This document shows positions 37,185 through 46,750 of a stretch of 64,000 bases of DNA, piece after piece (the first letter of the stretch is position 1; each line of letters begins with the position of its first letter). The notes under the pieces are model-generated. The model was not told where the DNA came from. It made no database searches and saw only the letters and a program-made list of their open reading frames with translations. Where the stretch lies: contig NZ_QHCS01000008.1 of the NCBI RefSeq assembly GCF_003545875.1, positions 128,219 through 192,218 on the forward strand. Direction: 5' to 3'. Made by a program: the position numbers and the translations under genes. The DNA is from Leptospira stimsonii (GTDB lineage: Bacteria > Spirochaetota > Leptospiria > Leptospirales > Leptospiraceae).

Positions 37185-37492
37185 GGCTAACGACCGAAGC
37201 TTGACGACGTCGCGTCCCCGAGCGCCTTTGCGCAAAAGGGTCGCGAACTTCTATTTCTGAAAATCTCTTCTTTTACTATTTAGTCAAGTTCGCGAAGCGA
37301 TGTGTCGAAGACCGGAGTGAGTCCCGAACGGATTCCGTGAGTGGCGAACGAAGCGGCAAGCGTTAGTTAGCCGCTGTTCCCGCGAGCATCTTCAAGCGAC
37401 TCCAATAAACCATTGCAACTGAATGAAACAAGAAACGCTCACCCCTTCTCACGCTAAGCCAAACCCTTCCGAAAAAGCGCAGAGGGAATGGC
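37185..37492 (-). mobile_element. 309-bp-type gene-less cassette, copy 2 (308 bp)
   Basis: attC 37185-37372 (GGCTAAC / GTTAGCC) plus body. Lacks one base (CTTCCG-AAAAAGCG) relative to the others and has AGAGGGAATGGC at its end. Confidence 0.8.
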
Positions 37493-37676
<184 letters not shown>

Positions 37677-37723
37677 GAGCGTTTTTGCCGATGATCTAAC
37701 AAATTACGCCATGGATTGCGTTT

Positions 37724-38039
37724 TTAATTTTTAATCCCTAAAATATTTAAGGCCTTTGAATTATTTTTAAGAATGAATAACATTCTTTGAGCTGGGCCTT
37801 GTGGAATGTTTTTTCCAGATTCCCAAGCTTCTATTGTTTTAGTAGAAACACCTAATGCTTGAGCAAAAGTATTTTGTGTAAGATGTAAATTAGTTCTAAT
37901 ATTTCTGATTTCTTTACCTTTAAACGTTGGCAATTCCTGAATTTCAATAATTTGCGCCTTTACGCCTGAAACTTTCTTGCCTTTAGTATATTCAATTGCT
38001 TCATTAAGCCCTTTTGAAAGACTATTAAATAGTTTATTA

Positions 38040-38056
<17 letters not shown>
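37724..38056 (-). CDS. higA: HigA-like XRE antitoxin
   Basis: 110 aa: FKGKEIRNIRTNLHLTQNTFAQALGVSTKTIEAWESGKNIPQGPAQRMLFILKNN is a HigA-type HTH that follows a toxin-binding N-terminus (about 45 aa). It sits downstream of and overlaps the toxin gene by 17 nt, the toxin-first order typical of higBA. Confidence 0.88.
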
Positions 38057-38417
<361 letters not shown>

Positions 38418-38522
38418 CCCTATTCAATAGGGTATTGTCAATCTCTAAATCTTTACAAAATTCCTGGCTTAATCGCCGCACGGACGCGGCGAAAACAATG
38501 GTAGTAACCCGGCAAAAATGTC

Positions 38523-38702
38523 GCCTAACGAAATAGGCTTCTCGACGTTCGCGTTCCCGAAGCGCTTGTGCGCGAAGGGATTGGAACGAGGTTCGAGCGA
38601 CCTTAGTCGCGTCCCGCGAACCGAGTTACAAAGCAAATGTGCCGAAGGCCAAGCGAGAGTTGCGAAGCAATCTCGAAGCGCAGTGAGAAGCCGTAGTTAT
38701 GC
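38523..38702. repeat. attC-like site 14
   Basis: GCCTAAC / GTTATGC boxes; GAAATAGGCTTCTCG arm. A CGCCGC-ACGGAC-GCGGCG hairpin lies about 35 bp before it, at about 38473-38490. Confidence 0.85.
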
Positions 38703-38712
38703 GCCGTGAATT

Positions 38713-40434
38713 TCAATGCACTTGCCAGGTTCGAATAATAAAGTTTTTCAAAGTCTCCTCTCTATTTTCCAAAGCTTTCTTATTCCAATCTCTTACTTTT
38801 ATAATTTCTTTCATCAATAGTAAGTTACTTTTTTTATAAATTTCTTTTTTATTTGGAAATGAACTGTTACCTGCAATTGAATTTTGTTGTTTCGGCAAAA
38901 CCGTAAGATTACCAATACGATTGACATTCTTAATTATTACGCTATTTCCCCTTCCAAACTTACCTTTCCAGTAAGTCTCATTGCCAGGTTCTTGAGGAAA
39001 AATATGCTCAATTGTCTCGGCGGAGTTCCCATTCCAGATGTCACTCCAGGAATTCGATATTTCGATTTTCAATTGCTTTGCTAAACTCAATTCATAGTGA
39101 TACAAAATATAACGTAGCTCATTTGTCCAACTTGTGTAACAATCTCTTTCTTTAATTAGCTTATTTACTTCTGACTCAATATCATAGGACGAAGCAATGG
39201 ATTTAAGATTTTTAACTATTTCAGTCACACCTTCATGCTTGTTTTTATAAATTTCATAAGCAATTCGAACATACTCTCCGACAGCTGTTCGAGAGTCTTT
39301 TTTTGATATGCCGAAGATTAAAAAAGAGATTTTCTCCCAAATACTTTTTAAATTAGTTTTGTCTTTTGCTGATAAGTCTTTTGATGAGACGATCGCGAGA
39401 TAAAGCAGTCGCGCATGCGATATGCTTGTAATCGTATTCAGAATTTGATCATCGTAAAGCTCTTCCAACTTGCTAGCAATATCAACAAAGATGTTCATTA
39501 TTTTCAATATATCATTGGGATTAGTAGTTGCCTTTTCTTTCAAAAATTCATATGAAATTTCTGATGATATCACTCTACTTGGGGTTGAATCTTGCATTAG
39601 AGTTGCTGCATATCTTAAGATCTCATCGCCATTTAGGTTTTTGATCCCTATTTTCTCGTAAAGCTTTGTCCATATTTTATGAGATTCAATAAATTTAGAC
39701 TTTGAATTTTGAACTCCATATTTTTCGTATATGATCCCCATTAACATACTTTTAGTTTTGTCTAACCACTCAACAGGTCTACCTCTTGAGTTTAAGACCT
39801 CAAAAGTCGTGTAAACCATTCCTTCATCAAGGATTTCATAATATAAAAATCCCAATCTATTTTGAACTATCCTAAGAATATTTAATAATATTTCATTATT
39901 CGAATTTGACTGAATAAAATACTTACATTCAATAATTGCGTTTTTAAGATTTTCTTCACCAGTAGTTAATGGTTGAAAATTTGTCTCGCTGTAACCTTCT
40001 TTTAAGTAGCGCGAGAAAACTCTATTACTGTCATGATTTGTTTGTAATAATATTGCCGAGTTATCCCTTTTTATCAGTAAATTTTTTAATTCTTCTGCAA
40101 TTTTATAATTATCAAAATCGTTTTCTAAAATATAATCAGAAATCTCTTTTAATAAAATAATTAGTGTAGTGATCCTTTGCTGACCGTCAACGATTTCAAC
40201 GATTTCATATTCGTGCTGACCAATTGTAATTTTCTCTTTAGTATTTAATGCAACAAGAGTTGCCATAAAGTGTTGATAATTTATATCGTTTTTATTTAAG
40301 ACAGCAAGAATATCCTGAAATAAATCGACTCTTTGTTTTTTTTCCCAGCTATACGGTCGTTGGTATTCTGGAATCCTGAACAGCCGTCCTTGGCATAGCT
40401 TCAAAAACTGCAGATATAGTGGCTGTAGACTCAT
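38713..40434 (-). CDS. DUF262/DUF1524 protein, GmrSD-like type IV restriction
   Basis: 573 aa. The N-terminal DUF262 (GmrS-like ParB/sulfiredoxin-fold NTPase) has FRIPEYQRPYSWEKKQRVDLFQDIL near residues 18-40 and EIVDGQQRITTLIILLKEI near 82-100. The C-terminal DUF1524 (HNH-type nuclease) has ETIEHIFPQEPGNETYW near 474 and NRIGNLTVLPKQQNSIAGNSSFPNK. The joined S+D layout is that of single-chain GmrSD-like enzymes that cut modified (often glucosylated) phage DNA. Sole gene of its cassette; specificity unknown. Confidence 0.88.
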   Translation of the reverse strand: MSLQPLYLQFLKLCQGRLFRIPEYQRPYSWEKKQRVDLFQDILAVLNKNDINYQHFMATLVALNTKEKITIGQHEYEIVEIVDGQQRITTLIILLKEISDYILENDFDNYKIAEELKNLLIKRDNSAILLQTNHDSNRVFSRYLKEGYSETNFQPLTTGEENLKNAIIECKYFIQSNSNNEILLNILRIVQNRLGFLYYEILDEGMVYTTFEVLNSRGRPVEWLDKTKSMLMGIIYEKYGVQNSKSKFIESHKIWTKLYEKIGIKNLNGDEILRYAATLMQDSTPSRVISSEISYEFLKEKATTNPNDILKIMNIFVDIASKLEELYDDQILNTITSISHARLLYLAIVSSKDLSAKDKTNLKSIWEKISFLIFGISKKDSRTAVGEYVRIAYEIYKNKHEGVTEIVKNLKSIASSYDIESEVNKLIKERDCYTSWTNELRYILYHYELSLAKQLKIEISNSWSDIWNGNSAETIEHIFPQEPGNETYWKGKFGRGNSVIIKNVNRIGNLTVLPKQQNSIAGNSSFPNKKEIYKKSNLLLMKEIIKVRDWNKKALENREETLKNFIIRTWQVH

Positions 40435-40462
40435 TTTTTTCTCCTTAAATTTTAACCATGGC

Positions 40463-40646
40463 GTCTAACGAAATAGGCTTCTCGACGTTCGCGGTTCTGG
40501 AGCGCGTCTAAACGCGCGGAAGAATTGGAACGAGGCTTGAGGCGTCCTAACGCCGTCCCGCAAGCCGAGTGACAAAGCGAATGTGCCGAAGGCCAAGCAA
40601 GAGTCGCGAAGCGATCTCGCAGCGCCGCGAGAAGCCGCAGTTAGGC
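40463..40646. repeat. attC-like site 15
   Basis: GTCTAAC / GTTAGGC boxes; GAAATAGGCTTCTCG arm. Between the DUF262 gene and the J-domain gene. Confidence 0.85.
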
Positions 40647-41527
40647 GAAGTTAGCGAATTTTTCCTTGTTAAGCTTATATTTATCTAATATGGATGGCCC
40701 GAATTCAGTTAAAATATCTTCTTGTTTTAGAATTTCGATAATCAAGTCATAGAAAGACTGAATTTCTTCTTCGGGAATTAGAGGCTTGAAAATGCGAGAA
40801 ATTAATCTTCCCCTCTCTCTGCCATATCTATAAAGAATTACATCCATATCCTGATACCTTAACGTATAATGGATTGCGGAAGTAATGTTTTCTCTTTCAA
40901 TCAACCCCGTATCAGAGTTTTCAAACCGTACAAGGTCCAATGCAATCTGTCGAGCAAACTCTCTTTGAAACGCCTTGCTACTTAACTTAACTTGAATATT
41001 TTTGCAATAAGATTCTCGCTCGTAAGCCGTATACCAAAGTAGAGAACTTATAACTATTGAGAAGAGCCAGAAAATGCCGAAAATGGGATTTGAAGCGTCT
41101 ATATATTTGCTCAATACTGGATGTTCTATGATCGTTTTAGGGAAAAACCACGTTATGCTTAAAAAACCAGAAATGGCTGTTAACGTTATTTTTGGACCGA
41201 AAAGCTCTCTAAGTTTTGTTCTTTCAAAGTTTTCTAACGACTTTTGAAAGTCTGAACTAAATTCTCGTATCTGTGCGCTAATTACTTCTTTTTTCTTAAT
41301 TTCTGCCAATACTGTTTCTTTGCGGGGAACTATATCTCTCGGCTTGTCAATATTTTTCAATGCTTCAGTTAGAGCAATATACTGCTCTTTCTTTTCCCTT
41401 TCAATTCGCCAAGGTTTTTATCAGGATGCAACTTCTTAATTTTTTCTCGCAATTTGGCCTTAACTTTAGATACATCCGTTTCTCGAATATTAAACTTTTC
41501 TCTTATTTCATCAATTAAATTGGTCAT
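40641..41527 (-). pseudogene. J-domain membrane protein, frameshifted
   Basis: From ATG 41527 the minus strand encodes MTNLIDEIREKFNIRETDVSKVKAKLREKIKKLHPDKN, a short J-domain with the HPD tripeptide, then runs into a stop at 41369. One frame over it continues EKKEQYIALTEALKNIDKPRDIVPRKETVLAEIKKKEV and on through two membrane helices (LTAISGFLSITWFFPKTII, FGIFWLFSIVISSLLWYTAY) to the C-terminus at 40641. A single-base change near 41400 separates the halves. The 239-aa frame starting at 41360 lacks its own ribosome site. The stop lies within attC 15 (TTA of GTTAGGC). Programmed shifting is possible but not suggested by a slippery site. Confidence 0.75.
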
Positions 41528-41551
41528 GTAAATTTCCTTTTTGCTAATTTC

Positions 41552-41860
41552 GCATAACGACCGAAGCTTGACGACGTCGCGTCCCCGAGCGCCTTTGCGC
41601 GAAAGGGTCGCGAACTTCTATTTCTGAAAATCTCTTCCTTTACTATTTAATCAAGTTCGCGAAGCGATGTGTCGAAGACCGGAGTGAGTCCCGAACGGAT
41701 TCCGTGAGTGGCGAACGGAGCGGCAAGCGTTAGTTAGCTGCTGTTCCCGCGAGCATCTTCAAGCGACTCCAATAAACCATTGCAACTGAATAAAACAAGA
41801 AACGCTCACCCCTTCTCACGCTAAGCCAAACCCTTCCGGAAAAAGCACAGCGGGAATGAC
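41552..41860 (-). mobile_element. 309-bp gene-less cassette, copy 3
   Basis: attC 41552-41739 with boxes GCATAAC / GTTAGCT, then the 121-bp body (GAATAAAACAAG variant, GCACAGCGGGAATGAC end). Confidence 0.8.
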
Positions 41861-42037
41861 GGCTAACGACCGAAGCTTGACGACGTCGCGTCCCCCAGCG
41901 CCTTTGCGCGAAAGGATTGACGGAGGCTTGAGGCGCCTTAGCGCCGACTCACAAGCCGAACGTCAAAGCGAATGTGCCGAAGGCCAAGCAAGAGTCGCGA
42001 AGCGATCTCGCAGCGCAGTGAGAAGCCGCAGTTAGAC
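41861..42037. repeat. attC-like site 17
   Basis: GGCTAAC / GTTAGAC boxes. Hybrid: left half of the GACCGAAGCTTGACGACG subtype, right half of the common GCCGAAGGCCAAGCAAGAG subtype. Confidence 0.8.
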
Positions 42038-42055
42038 GATCGTGCGTGCTTTAAT

Positions 42056-42481
42056 TCAAGCCTTGATCATTTCAGAATTAATGATATTTAATGCTTTTCC
42101 TTTTTTTGTTTTGTAAAAAAGAAAATCACTGTCCAAAGTTAAAATATCCTTAATTCCATAAATTTCAGAAAGACTAACAAGAGAAGCATCTGCAAAATCC
42201 ATTGGACGATCTGAATATTTTTCCATATAATAATGTATCAATGGAAAATGATCATTATCTTGGTTTAAAATTGTAACCGCTCCGTCTTTAATCCATTCAA
42301 TAAATGAACTCTGAGCTTGTTTATTATCTGATAATAAATATGAAACTTCTGTTACCACGGCTATAGTCGTAAATAATCGCCCTTTGAAATCCTTTAAAAA
42401 CAATCTGATGTTATTACAATAAACATCAGATTCATCAAAAAAGGCAACAATAGGTCCAGTATCAATAATTGCTTTTATCAT
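42056..42481 (-). CDS. PIN-domain toxin
   Basis: 141 aa: KAIIDTGPIVAFFDESD (Asp), TTIAVVTEVSYLLSD (Glu), RPMDFADASLVSLSEIYGIKDILTLDSDFLFY (Asp residues), the four-acid PIN active site of VapC-like RNases. Overlaps the RHH antitoxin by 4 nt. Confidence 0.9.
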   Translation of the reverse strand: MIKAIIDTGPIVAFFDESDVYCNNIRLFLKDFKGRLFTTIAVVTEVSYLLSDNKQAQSSFIEWIKDGAVTILNQDNDHFPLIHYYMEKYSDRPMDFADASLVSLSEIYGIKDILTLDSDFLFYKTKKGKALNIINSEMIKA

Positions 42482-42729
42482 TTACCTTTTTGTTTTTTCA
42501 GTATTGCATCTTTAATATACTTTTGATGATTTACTGATTTATCTGAAATCCCACTTTTATATTGGCCAAAGTATTTTTTACCTAATTCATAGGCTGATGG
42601 CTTTTGGGCAAAATTATCAATGTAATAAACTAAAGATTCTTTGATTACTTCTGATTTACTTTTATTTTCAATTTTAGCCACTTCTGATAGTTTTTTTTCT
42701 AATTCCGGAGGTAATCGAAGACTAATCAT
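42478..42729 (-). CDS. Ribbon-helix-helix antitoxin
   Basis: 83 aa: MISLRLPPELEKKLSEVAKIENKSKSEVIKESLVYYIDNFA is an RHH_1/CopG-type domain, followed by a basic/aromatic tail that would engage the PIN toxin. An imperfect palindrome GTATCACAT/ATGTAATAC (42742-42759) lies 13 bp upstream. Confidence 0.88.
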   Translation of the reverse strand: MISLRLPPELEKKLSEVAKIENKSKSEVIKESLVYYIDNFAQKPSAYELGKKYFGQYKSGISDKSVNHQKYIKDAILKKQKGK

Positions 42730-42741
42730 AAAACGCCTCTT

Positions 42742-42759
42742 GTATCACATATGTAATAC
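42742..42759 (-). promoter_or_regulatory. Operator upstream of RHH/PIN pair
   Basis: GTATCACAT-ATGTAATAC, 8 of 9 positions complementary. Confidence 0.5.
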
Positions 42760-42859
42760 GTTTTCAAATCTGGTCAACAAAATTTTTGTGCTTTCTCGAA
42801 TTGCAAAAATGAATTTATAAAGAAGTTTTTCATTTCAAAAGTCATTTCGCACGCATGGC

Positions 42860-43042
<183 letters not shown>

Positions 43043-43053
43043 GATGAAGCGAC

Positions 43054-43821
43054 TCATGCCGCTAAATCTTTTGAAAAACTATTTCTAGTTACCCATGGTA
43101 TTGGAGTAATTTCATATTTTTTGAGAGCGTCTACAACAGAAGGAGATACATCATGTTCTCTATCATTAAGTATCGCATAAGCAACTGATTCAGAAGGTCT
43201 TACTTCTTTTGTTTCAGACCACGCAAATAAAAAAACTTCAACATTATTTTTATCAGGTACATTCAAAGCTTGTACGATTCTTTCAGGTCGTTCTTTCGAT
43301 TCAGGTATAACAAAGTGAAAATAATGATCATACCCACTACGACCGGAGAATTTCACATTCTGAACAAATCTTACTTCATTTTTTTTCAACCACTGAGTGA
43401 CATCTTCTAGAAACAAACTAAGAACATGTGGCTTTGCAGTATAAAATAGATCGTCGACTGCTAACATGGCTTGAATTAAACTATGCTTTTTTAATGGGAA
43501 ATCGCTTGCGCTTGCACTTACATTGAGCTGAGATCCATTAAGTTTAACCCCTAACCCATTTAAAACCGTATGCAATAACTCTTTTCTTTTAGGTGTATCG
43601 ATCAAGCATCCTGATAATGAAAGATCATTAATAACATAACCATCATCACTTAAGACAAACTTTTCTTTTCCATAAGGCTTTACGTAAATTTGAATATAAT
43701 CATTATGCCTATCAATATATGGGGTCGTTATTTCGAACCAATCATTCACTGACTTAATTAGTGTCTTTTCTTGAAGCCAGGAATGATATTCAGCCAATAA
43801 TCTTTCTATTTCAGCCATCAT
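43054..43821 (-). CDS. DUF1828/DUF1829 domain protein
   Basis: 255 aa. N-terminal DUF1828: ITTPYIDRHNDYIQIYVKPYGKEKFVLSDDGYVINDLSLSGCLIDTPKRKELLHTVLNGLGVKL. C-terminal DUF1829: FVQNVKFSGRSGYDHYFHFVIPESKERPERIVQALNVPDKNNVEVFLFAWSETKEVRPSESVAYAILND. Both families are uncharacterised but frequently found on mobile elements next to small partner genes. Translationally close (2-bp gap) to the upstream 150-aa gene. Confidence 0.82.
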   Translation of the reverse strand: MMAEIERLLAEYHSWLQEKTLIKSVNDWFEITTPYIDRHNDYIQIYVKPYGKEKFVLSDDGYVINDLSLSGCLIDTPKRKELLHTVLNGLGVKLNGSQLNVSASASDFPLKKHSLIQAMLAVDDLFYTAKPHVLSLFLEDVTQWLKKNEVRFVQNVKFSGRSGYDHYFHFVIPESKERPERIVQALNVPDKNNVEVFLFAWSETKEVRPSESVAYAILNDREHDVSPSVVDALKKYEITPIPWVTRNSFSKDLAA

Positions 43822-43823
43822 AT

Positions 43824-44276
43824 TTAGGTAAAAAGATCTCCTTCGATCTCAGGTCTAGTTGCAATATTACAGAAATTCATAAAGATATCTAATCGTTCTA
43901 CCATATTTGCAGCTTGTTCATACGCTTCACCAAATATATCTACAGGTGAATATGCCCATTTGTCAGCGTACCCATGTTTATAAATGTGAACGTGAGGAAC
44001 GCCGATTTCGCTTCCATCTGGATTCCTATGAGGTCTTCCATCAATATCCAATCGGACTAATGGAAAAATTACTTTAGCTCTTGTCTGAAACGTAACTCTG
44101 TTAAGATTAATAGAGCCTCGACTAATATCCAAGAAAAATTTTTCTCGTTTATCTTCCGAAAGTAAAGGGATATTGATTTGTTCCCCTAACGTTGGAAAAG
44201 TATAGTTTTCCGAAATATCGATATGTTTATTAAGCTGTAGCAAATCAGCTACATCTGCATCTGTTAATTCTGACAT
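43824..44276 (-). CDS. DUF6978-like hypothetical protein
   Basis: 150 aa: FFLDISRGSINLNRVTFQTRAKVIFPLVRLDIDGRPHRNPDGSEIGVPHVHIYKHGYADKWAYSPVDIF resembles DUF6978 proteins, with a beta-rich middle and conserved HRNPDG / HxHxYK motifs. The tight pairing with a DUF1828/1829 gene suggests a two-protein system, perhaps toxin-antitoxin-like or defence; this is inference. Confidence 0.65.
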   Translation of the reverse strand: MSELTDADVADLLQLNKHIDISENYTFPTLGEQINIPLLSEDKREKFFLDISRGSINLNRVTFQTRAKVIFPLVRLDIDGRPHRNPDGSEIGVPHVHIYKHGYADKWAYSPVDIFGEAYEQAANMVERLDIFMNFCNIATRPEIEGDLFT

Positions 44277-44313
44277 ATTATTCCTAATTAGAATTTAATC
44301 GTGTCGCTTTGTC

Positions 44314-44495
44314 GCCTAACGACGCAGGTTTCTCGACGTTTGCGTTCCCGGAGCGCTTCTGCGCGGAGGGATTTAAACTCAACTTGAGTGAGCATTAGCG
44401 AACGTCTTGCAAGTTGAGTTAAAAAGCGAATGTGCCGAAGGCCAAGCGAGAGTCGCGAAGCAATCTCGATGCGCCGCGAGAAGCCGTAGTTAGGC
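44314..44495. repeat. attC-like site 19
   Basis: GCCTAAC / GTTAGGC boxes; GACGCAGGTTTCTCG arm. The TTA of its right box supplies the stop codon of the next gene. Confidence 0.85.
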
Positions 44496-45224
44496 GGCGT
44501 CGGAATCTCTCCTCGAACTTCCTTTAGCGAATAAAAATATAACAAATGAGAAAAAGAAGAGCAAAATTGGAAATGCACCGAATACGGGCTCAGCTCGTCC
44601 CCTTTCGGTCTTTTCATTTCCTGGTATATCATAGTTTTCCAAAGAATTCCAATTAACAACTAGACTGATAGTAAATACTGTTACAAGGAGAATATTGAGT
44701 AATGAATATTCAAGTCGTTGACGTATCGCATATTCGATTGCAAACCCAATTAGAACTTCTGTTACACCGATAAAAAACAATCCGCCGGGGAGTTGTAGCT
44801 TTTTAGGATTCGCTCGAATCCATAATATAATATAAATTTGAAGTATTGTTAAGCCAATGTAAAAATATCCTGTAAGATACTCTTGAGCTGCGATAGTAAT
44901 TAGTAAAGATGCTACGGAATGAAGCAAAACTATAAATGCTAAGAGGATTTTTGACAGCTTTAAAGTAATATTATCTTCATAGTAACCTACAAGTATTAAA
45001 AGAATGAAAATTACTAAGAAACCGATAATAGGAATTACCAAAGAATACGTATTAATTCCGTAGATTAACCAAGCAATTGAATCTTTAGAGAATATTGGAT
45101 AAGAAAGTGAAACAGCCGCAATAAACAAGCAACTTAGGGAGGAAAGAAGGAATGATTTTTCAAAATACCTTATTCTTTCTTCTATCTGATTAACGATTTT
45201 TTTTGATACGAATAAATTGTTCAT
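44490..45224 (-). CDS. Polytopic membrane protein, unknown
   Basis: 244 aa with seven to eight hydrophobic helices spread over the whole length and short loops. The C-terminal residues SRRDSDAA and the TAA stop are encoded by the cassette end and the attC core box (GCCTAAC). No transporter signature recognised. Only gene of its cassette. Confidence 0.6.
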   Translation of the reverse strand: MNNLFVSKKIVNQIEERIRYFEKSFLLSSLSCLFIAAVSLSYPIFSKDSIAWLIYGINTYSLVIPIIGFLVIFILLILVGYYEDNITLKLSKILLAFIVLLHSVASLLITIAAQEYLTGYFYIGLTILQIYIILWIRANPKKLQLPGGLFFIGVTEVLIGFAIEYAIRQRLEYSLLNILLVTVFTISLVVNWNSLENYDIPGNEKTERGRAEPVFGAFPILLFFFSFVIFLFAKGSSRRDSDAA

Positions 45225-45253
45225 AATTTAACCATAGAATTTATTTCGATGCC

Positions 45254-45438
45254 GTCTAACGAAATAGGCTTCTCGACGTTTGCGTTTCTGGAGCGCGCTA
45301 AACGCGCGAAAGAATTGGCGCGAGGCTTGAGGCGCCTTAGCGCCGTCCCGCACAAGCCAAGTGACAAAGCGAATGTGCCGAAGGCCAAGCAAGAGTCGCG
45401 AAGCGATCTCGCAGCGACGCGAGAAGCCGCAGTTAGGC
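45254..45438. repeat. attC-like site 20
   Basis: GTCTAAC / GTTAGGC boxes; GAAATAGGCTTCTCG arm. The right box supplies the stop of the PIN toxin gene. Confidence 0.85.
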
Positions 45439-45855
45439 GCTGGACGCCCCAATCTCTGAAGCTAAATATTGTTCAACAGATACGATTCTCAAATCATCAA
45501 TTTTATTTAGAACTAGTAAATCTTTATCGCCTGTAATCAAATAATCAACTCTTGCAGACATCGCACTTTCAAGTATATGATAATCGTCTCGATCTCGAAG
45601 ACCAGAATAATCCTTTAAAGGAACATTAACTATTCGTTGAGTTATCGATTCTATTTCAGATATCACTATCAAAATGAATTCTTTATCAAGTTTAAACTTA
45701 GGTTTTTCGAGCGTTTCTTTGATTTCAGTTAATATAGAGTCCGAAGTGTAGCCGGTAACCTTTCCTGAAATTAATTCCTCTAAAACAATTCTCGGTTTTC
45801 CACCGAATAGAATGGCCGAAATATAAATGTTAGTATCTAGTAAGACTTTGATCAT
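45433..45855 (-). CDS. PIN-domain toxin (COG1569-like)
   Basis: 140 aa: KVLLDTNIYISAILFGGKPRIVLEELISGKVTGYTSDSILTEIKETLEKPKF...LRDRDDYHILESAMSARVDYLITGDKDLLVLNKI is the 'putative toxin, PIN family' layout with all acidic residues (DTN, E, DRDD, GDKD). Stop codon lies in the attC box. Abuts its RHH partner with a 1-nt overlap. Confidence 0.9.
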   Translation of the reverse strand: MIKVLLDTNIYISAILFGGKPRIVLEELISGKVTGYTSDSILTEIKETLEKPKFKLDKEFILIVISEIESITQRIVNVPLKDYSGLRDRDDYHILESAMSARVDYLITGDKDLLVLNKIDDLRIVSVEQYLASEIGASSA

Positions 45856-46100
45856 TAGGAAGTTTTCTTTGTCTTCCTAAGTAACTTAATCTCATCGATA
45901 ATTGAATCGTCAGTGATGCTTGTTCCTTTAGATAATGCAGAGCCTACTTCAAAAATCTTTTCCCATTTGAATCTTCTTTCAATATATGCCCTTGCAGCTT
46001 CTCTAATTAACTCGGAACGAGATCGATGTTCCCGTTTCGCAATTTTATCAATTTCTTTTAAAAGTCCTTTCTCAAAGGAAATATTGACTGTTTGGTTCAT
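45855..46100 (-). CDS. Ribbon-helix-helix antitoxin
   Basis: 81 aa: QTVNISFEKGLLKEIDKIAKREHRSRSELIREAARAYIERRFKWEKIF is a CopG/RHH domain; the tail (LSKGTSITDDSIIDEIKLLRKTKK) contacts the PIN toxin. A perfect 13-bp palindrome just upstream (46106-46132) is its likely operator. Confidence 0.9.
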   Translation of the reverse strand: MNQTVNISFEKGLLKEIDKIAKREHRSRSELIREAARAYIERRFKWEKIFEVGSALSKGTSITDDSIIDEIKLLRKTKKTS

Positions 46101-46105
46101 ACTCT

Positions 46106-46132
46106 GACTATATACAAACTTTGTATATAGTC
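46106..46132 (-). promoter_or_regulatory. Perfect 13-bp operator palindrome
   Basis: GACTATATACAAA-C-TTTGTATATAGTC, 6 bp upstream of the RHH antitoxin start. Confidence 0.7.
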
Positions 46133-46173
46133 AAACTCAAATTTTCTTGATCTATACATTTTTGGCGTCTTTC

Positions 46174-46356
46174 GTCTAACGAAATAGGCTTCTCGACGTT
46201 CGCGGTTCTGGAGCGCGCTAAACGCGCGAAAGAATTGGAACCAGGTTCGAGGCGCCTTAGCGCCGTCCCGCGAACCGAGTTACAAAGCGAATGTGCCGAA
46301 GGCAAAGCAAGAGTTGCGAAGCAATCTAGAAGCGCCGCGAGAAGCCGCATTTAGGC
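46174..46356. repeat. attC-like site 21 with mutated core (TTTAGGC)
   Basis: GTCTAAC left box, but the right core is TTTAGGC instead of GTTAGGC; the right half also has AATCTAGAAG and GGCAAAGC changes. The lost G is the base next to the expected crossover. Confidence 0.8.
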
Positions 46357-46366
46357 GAAGTGACTG

Positions 46367-46750
46367 CTACTGCTTTGAATGATAAATTTCTTTAGCGTTT
46401 AAAACTTTTAATATTTTTTTGTCTAAGGTCCAAAGCTTTAAATTTCTCTTCACCGCTTCGTTGATTATTACAGAGTCAATTAGTCCGACGCCTTTATCCT
46501 TCAATTTCTGTTCATAGGATAGTTTTCCAGCTTCAAGAAAACTGTTGTCGGAACTTAGAGTATTTAAATTTTCCCAATACTCTAAAATGAATGAAACCTC
46601 TGATTTACTTTTACAGCCTTGAAGAAGTTCCCCAAAAATTATCTCATGCACAAGCACTTCAGACGATTCTATTAAATCTTTTAGTTCGCTAAAATAAGGT
46701 TCATTTTTTTTGAAAAATTCAATCCAAATCGAAGTATCAACTAATATCAT
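46367..46750 (-). CDS. vapC: VapC toxin (PIN domain)
   Basis: 127 aa: MILVDTSIWIEFFKKNEPYFSELKDLIESSEVLVHEIIFGELLQGCKSKSE...KGVGLIDSVIINEAVKRNLKLWTLDKKIL has the VapC acids (VDTS, E, IDS, LDKK). Shares one base with the antitoxin gene. Confidence 0.9.
   Translation of the reverse strand: MILVDTSIWIEFFKKNEPYFSELKDLIESSEVLVHEIIFGELLQGCKSKSEVSFILEYWENLNTLSSDNSFLEAGKLSYEQKLKDKGVGLIDSVIINEAVKRNLKLWTLDKKILKVLNAKEIYHSKQ

Noticed and set aside
41369..41527. Programmed frameshift in the J-domain gene
   Set aside because: No slippery heptamer or downstream structure is evident at the shift; a simple indel is more likely.
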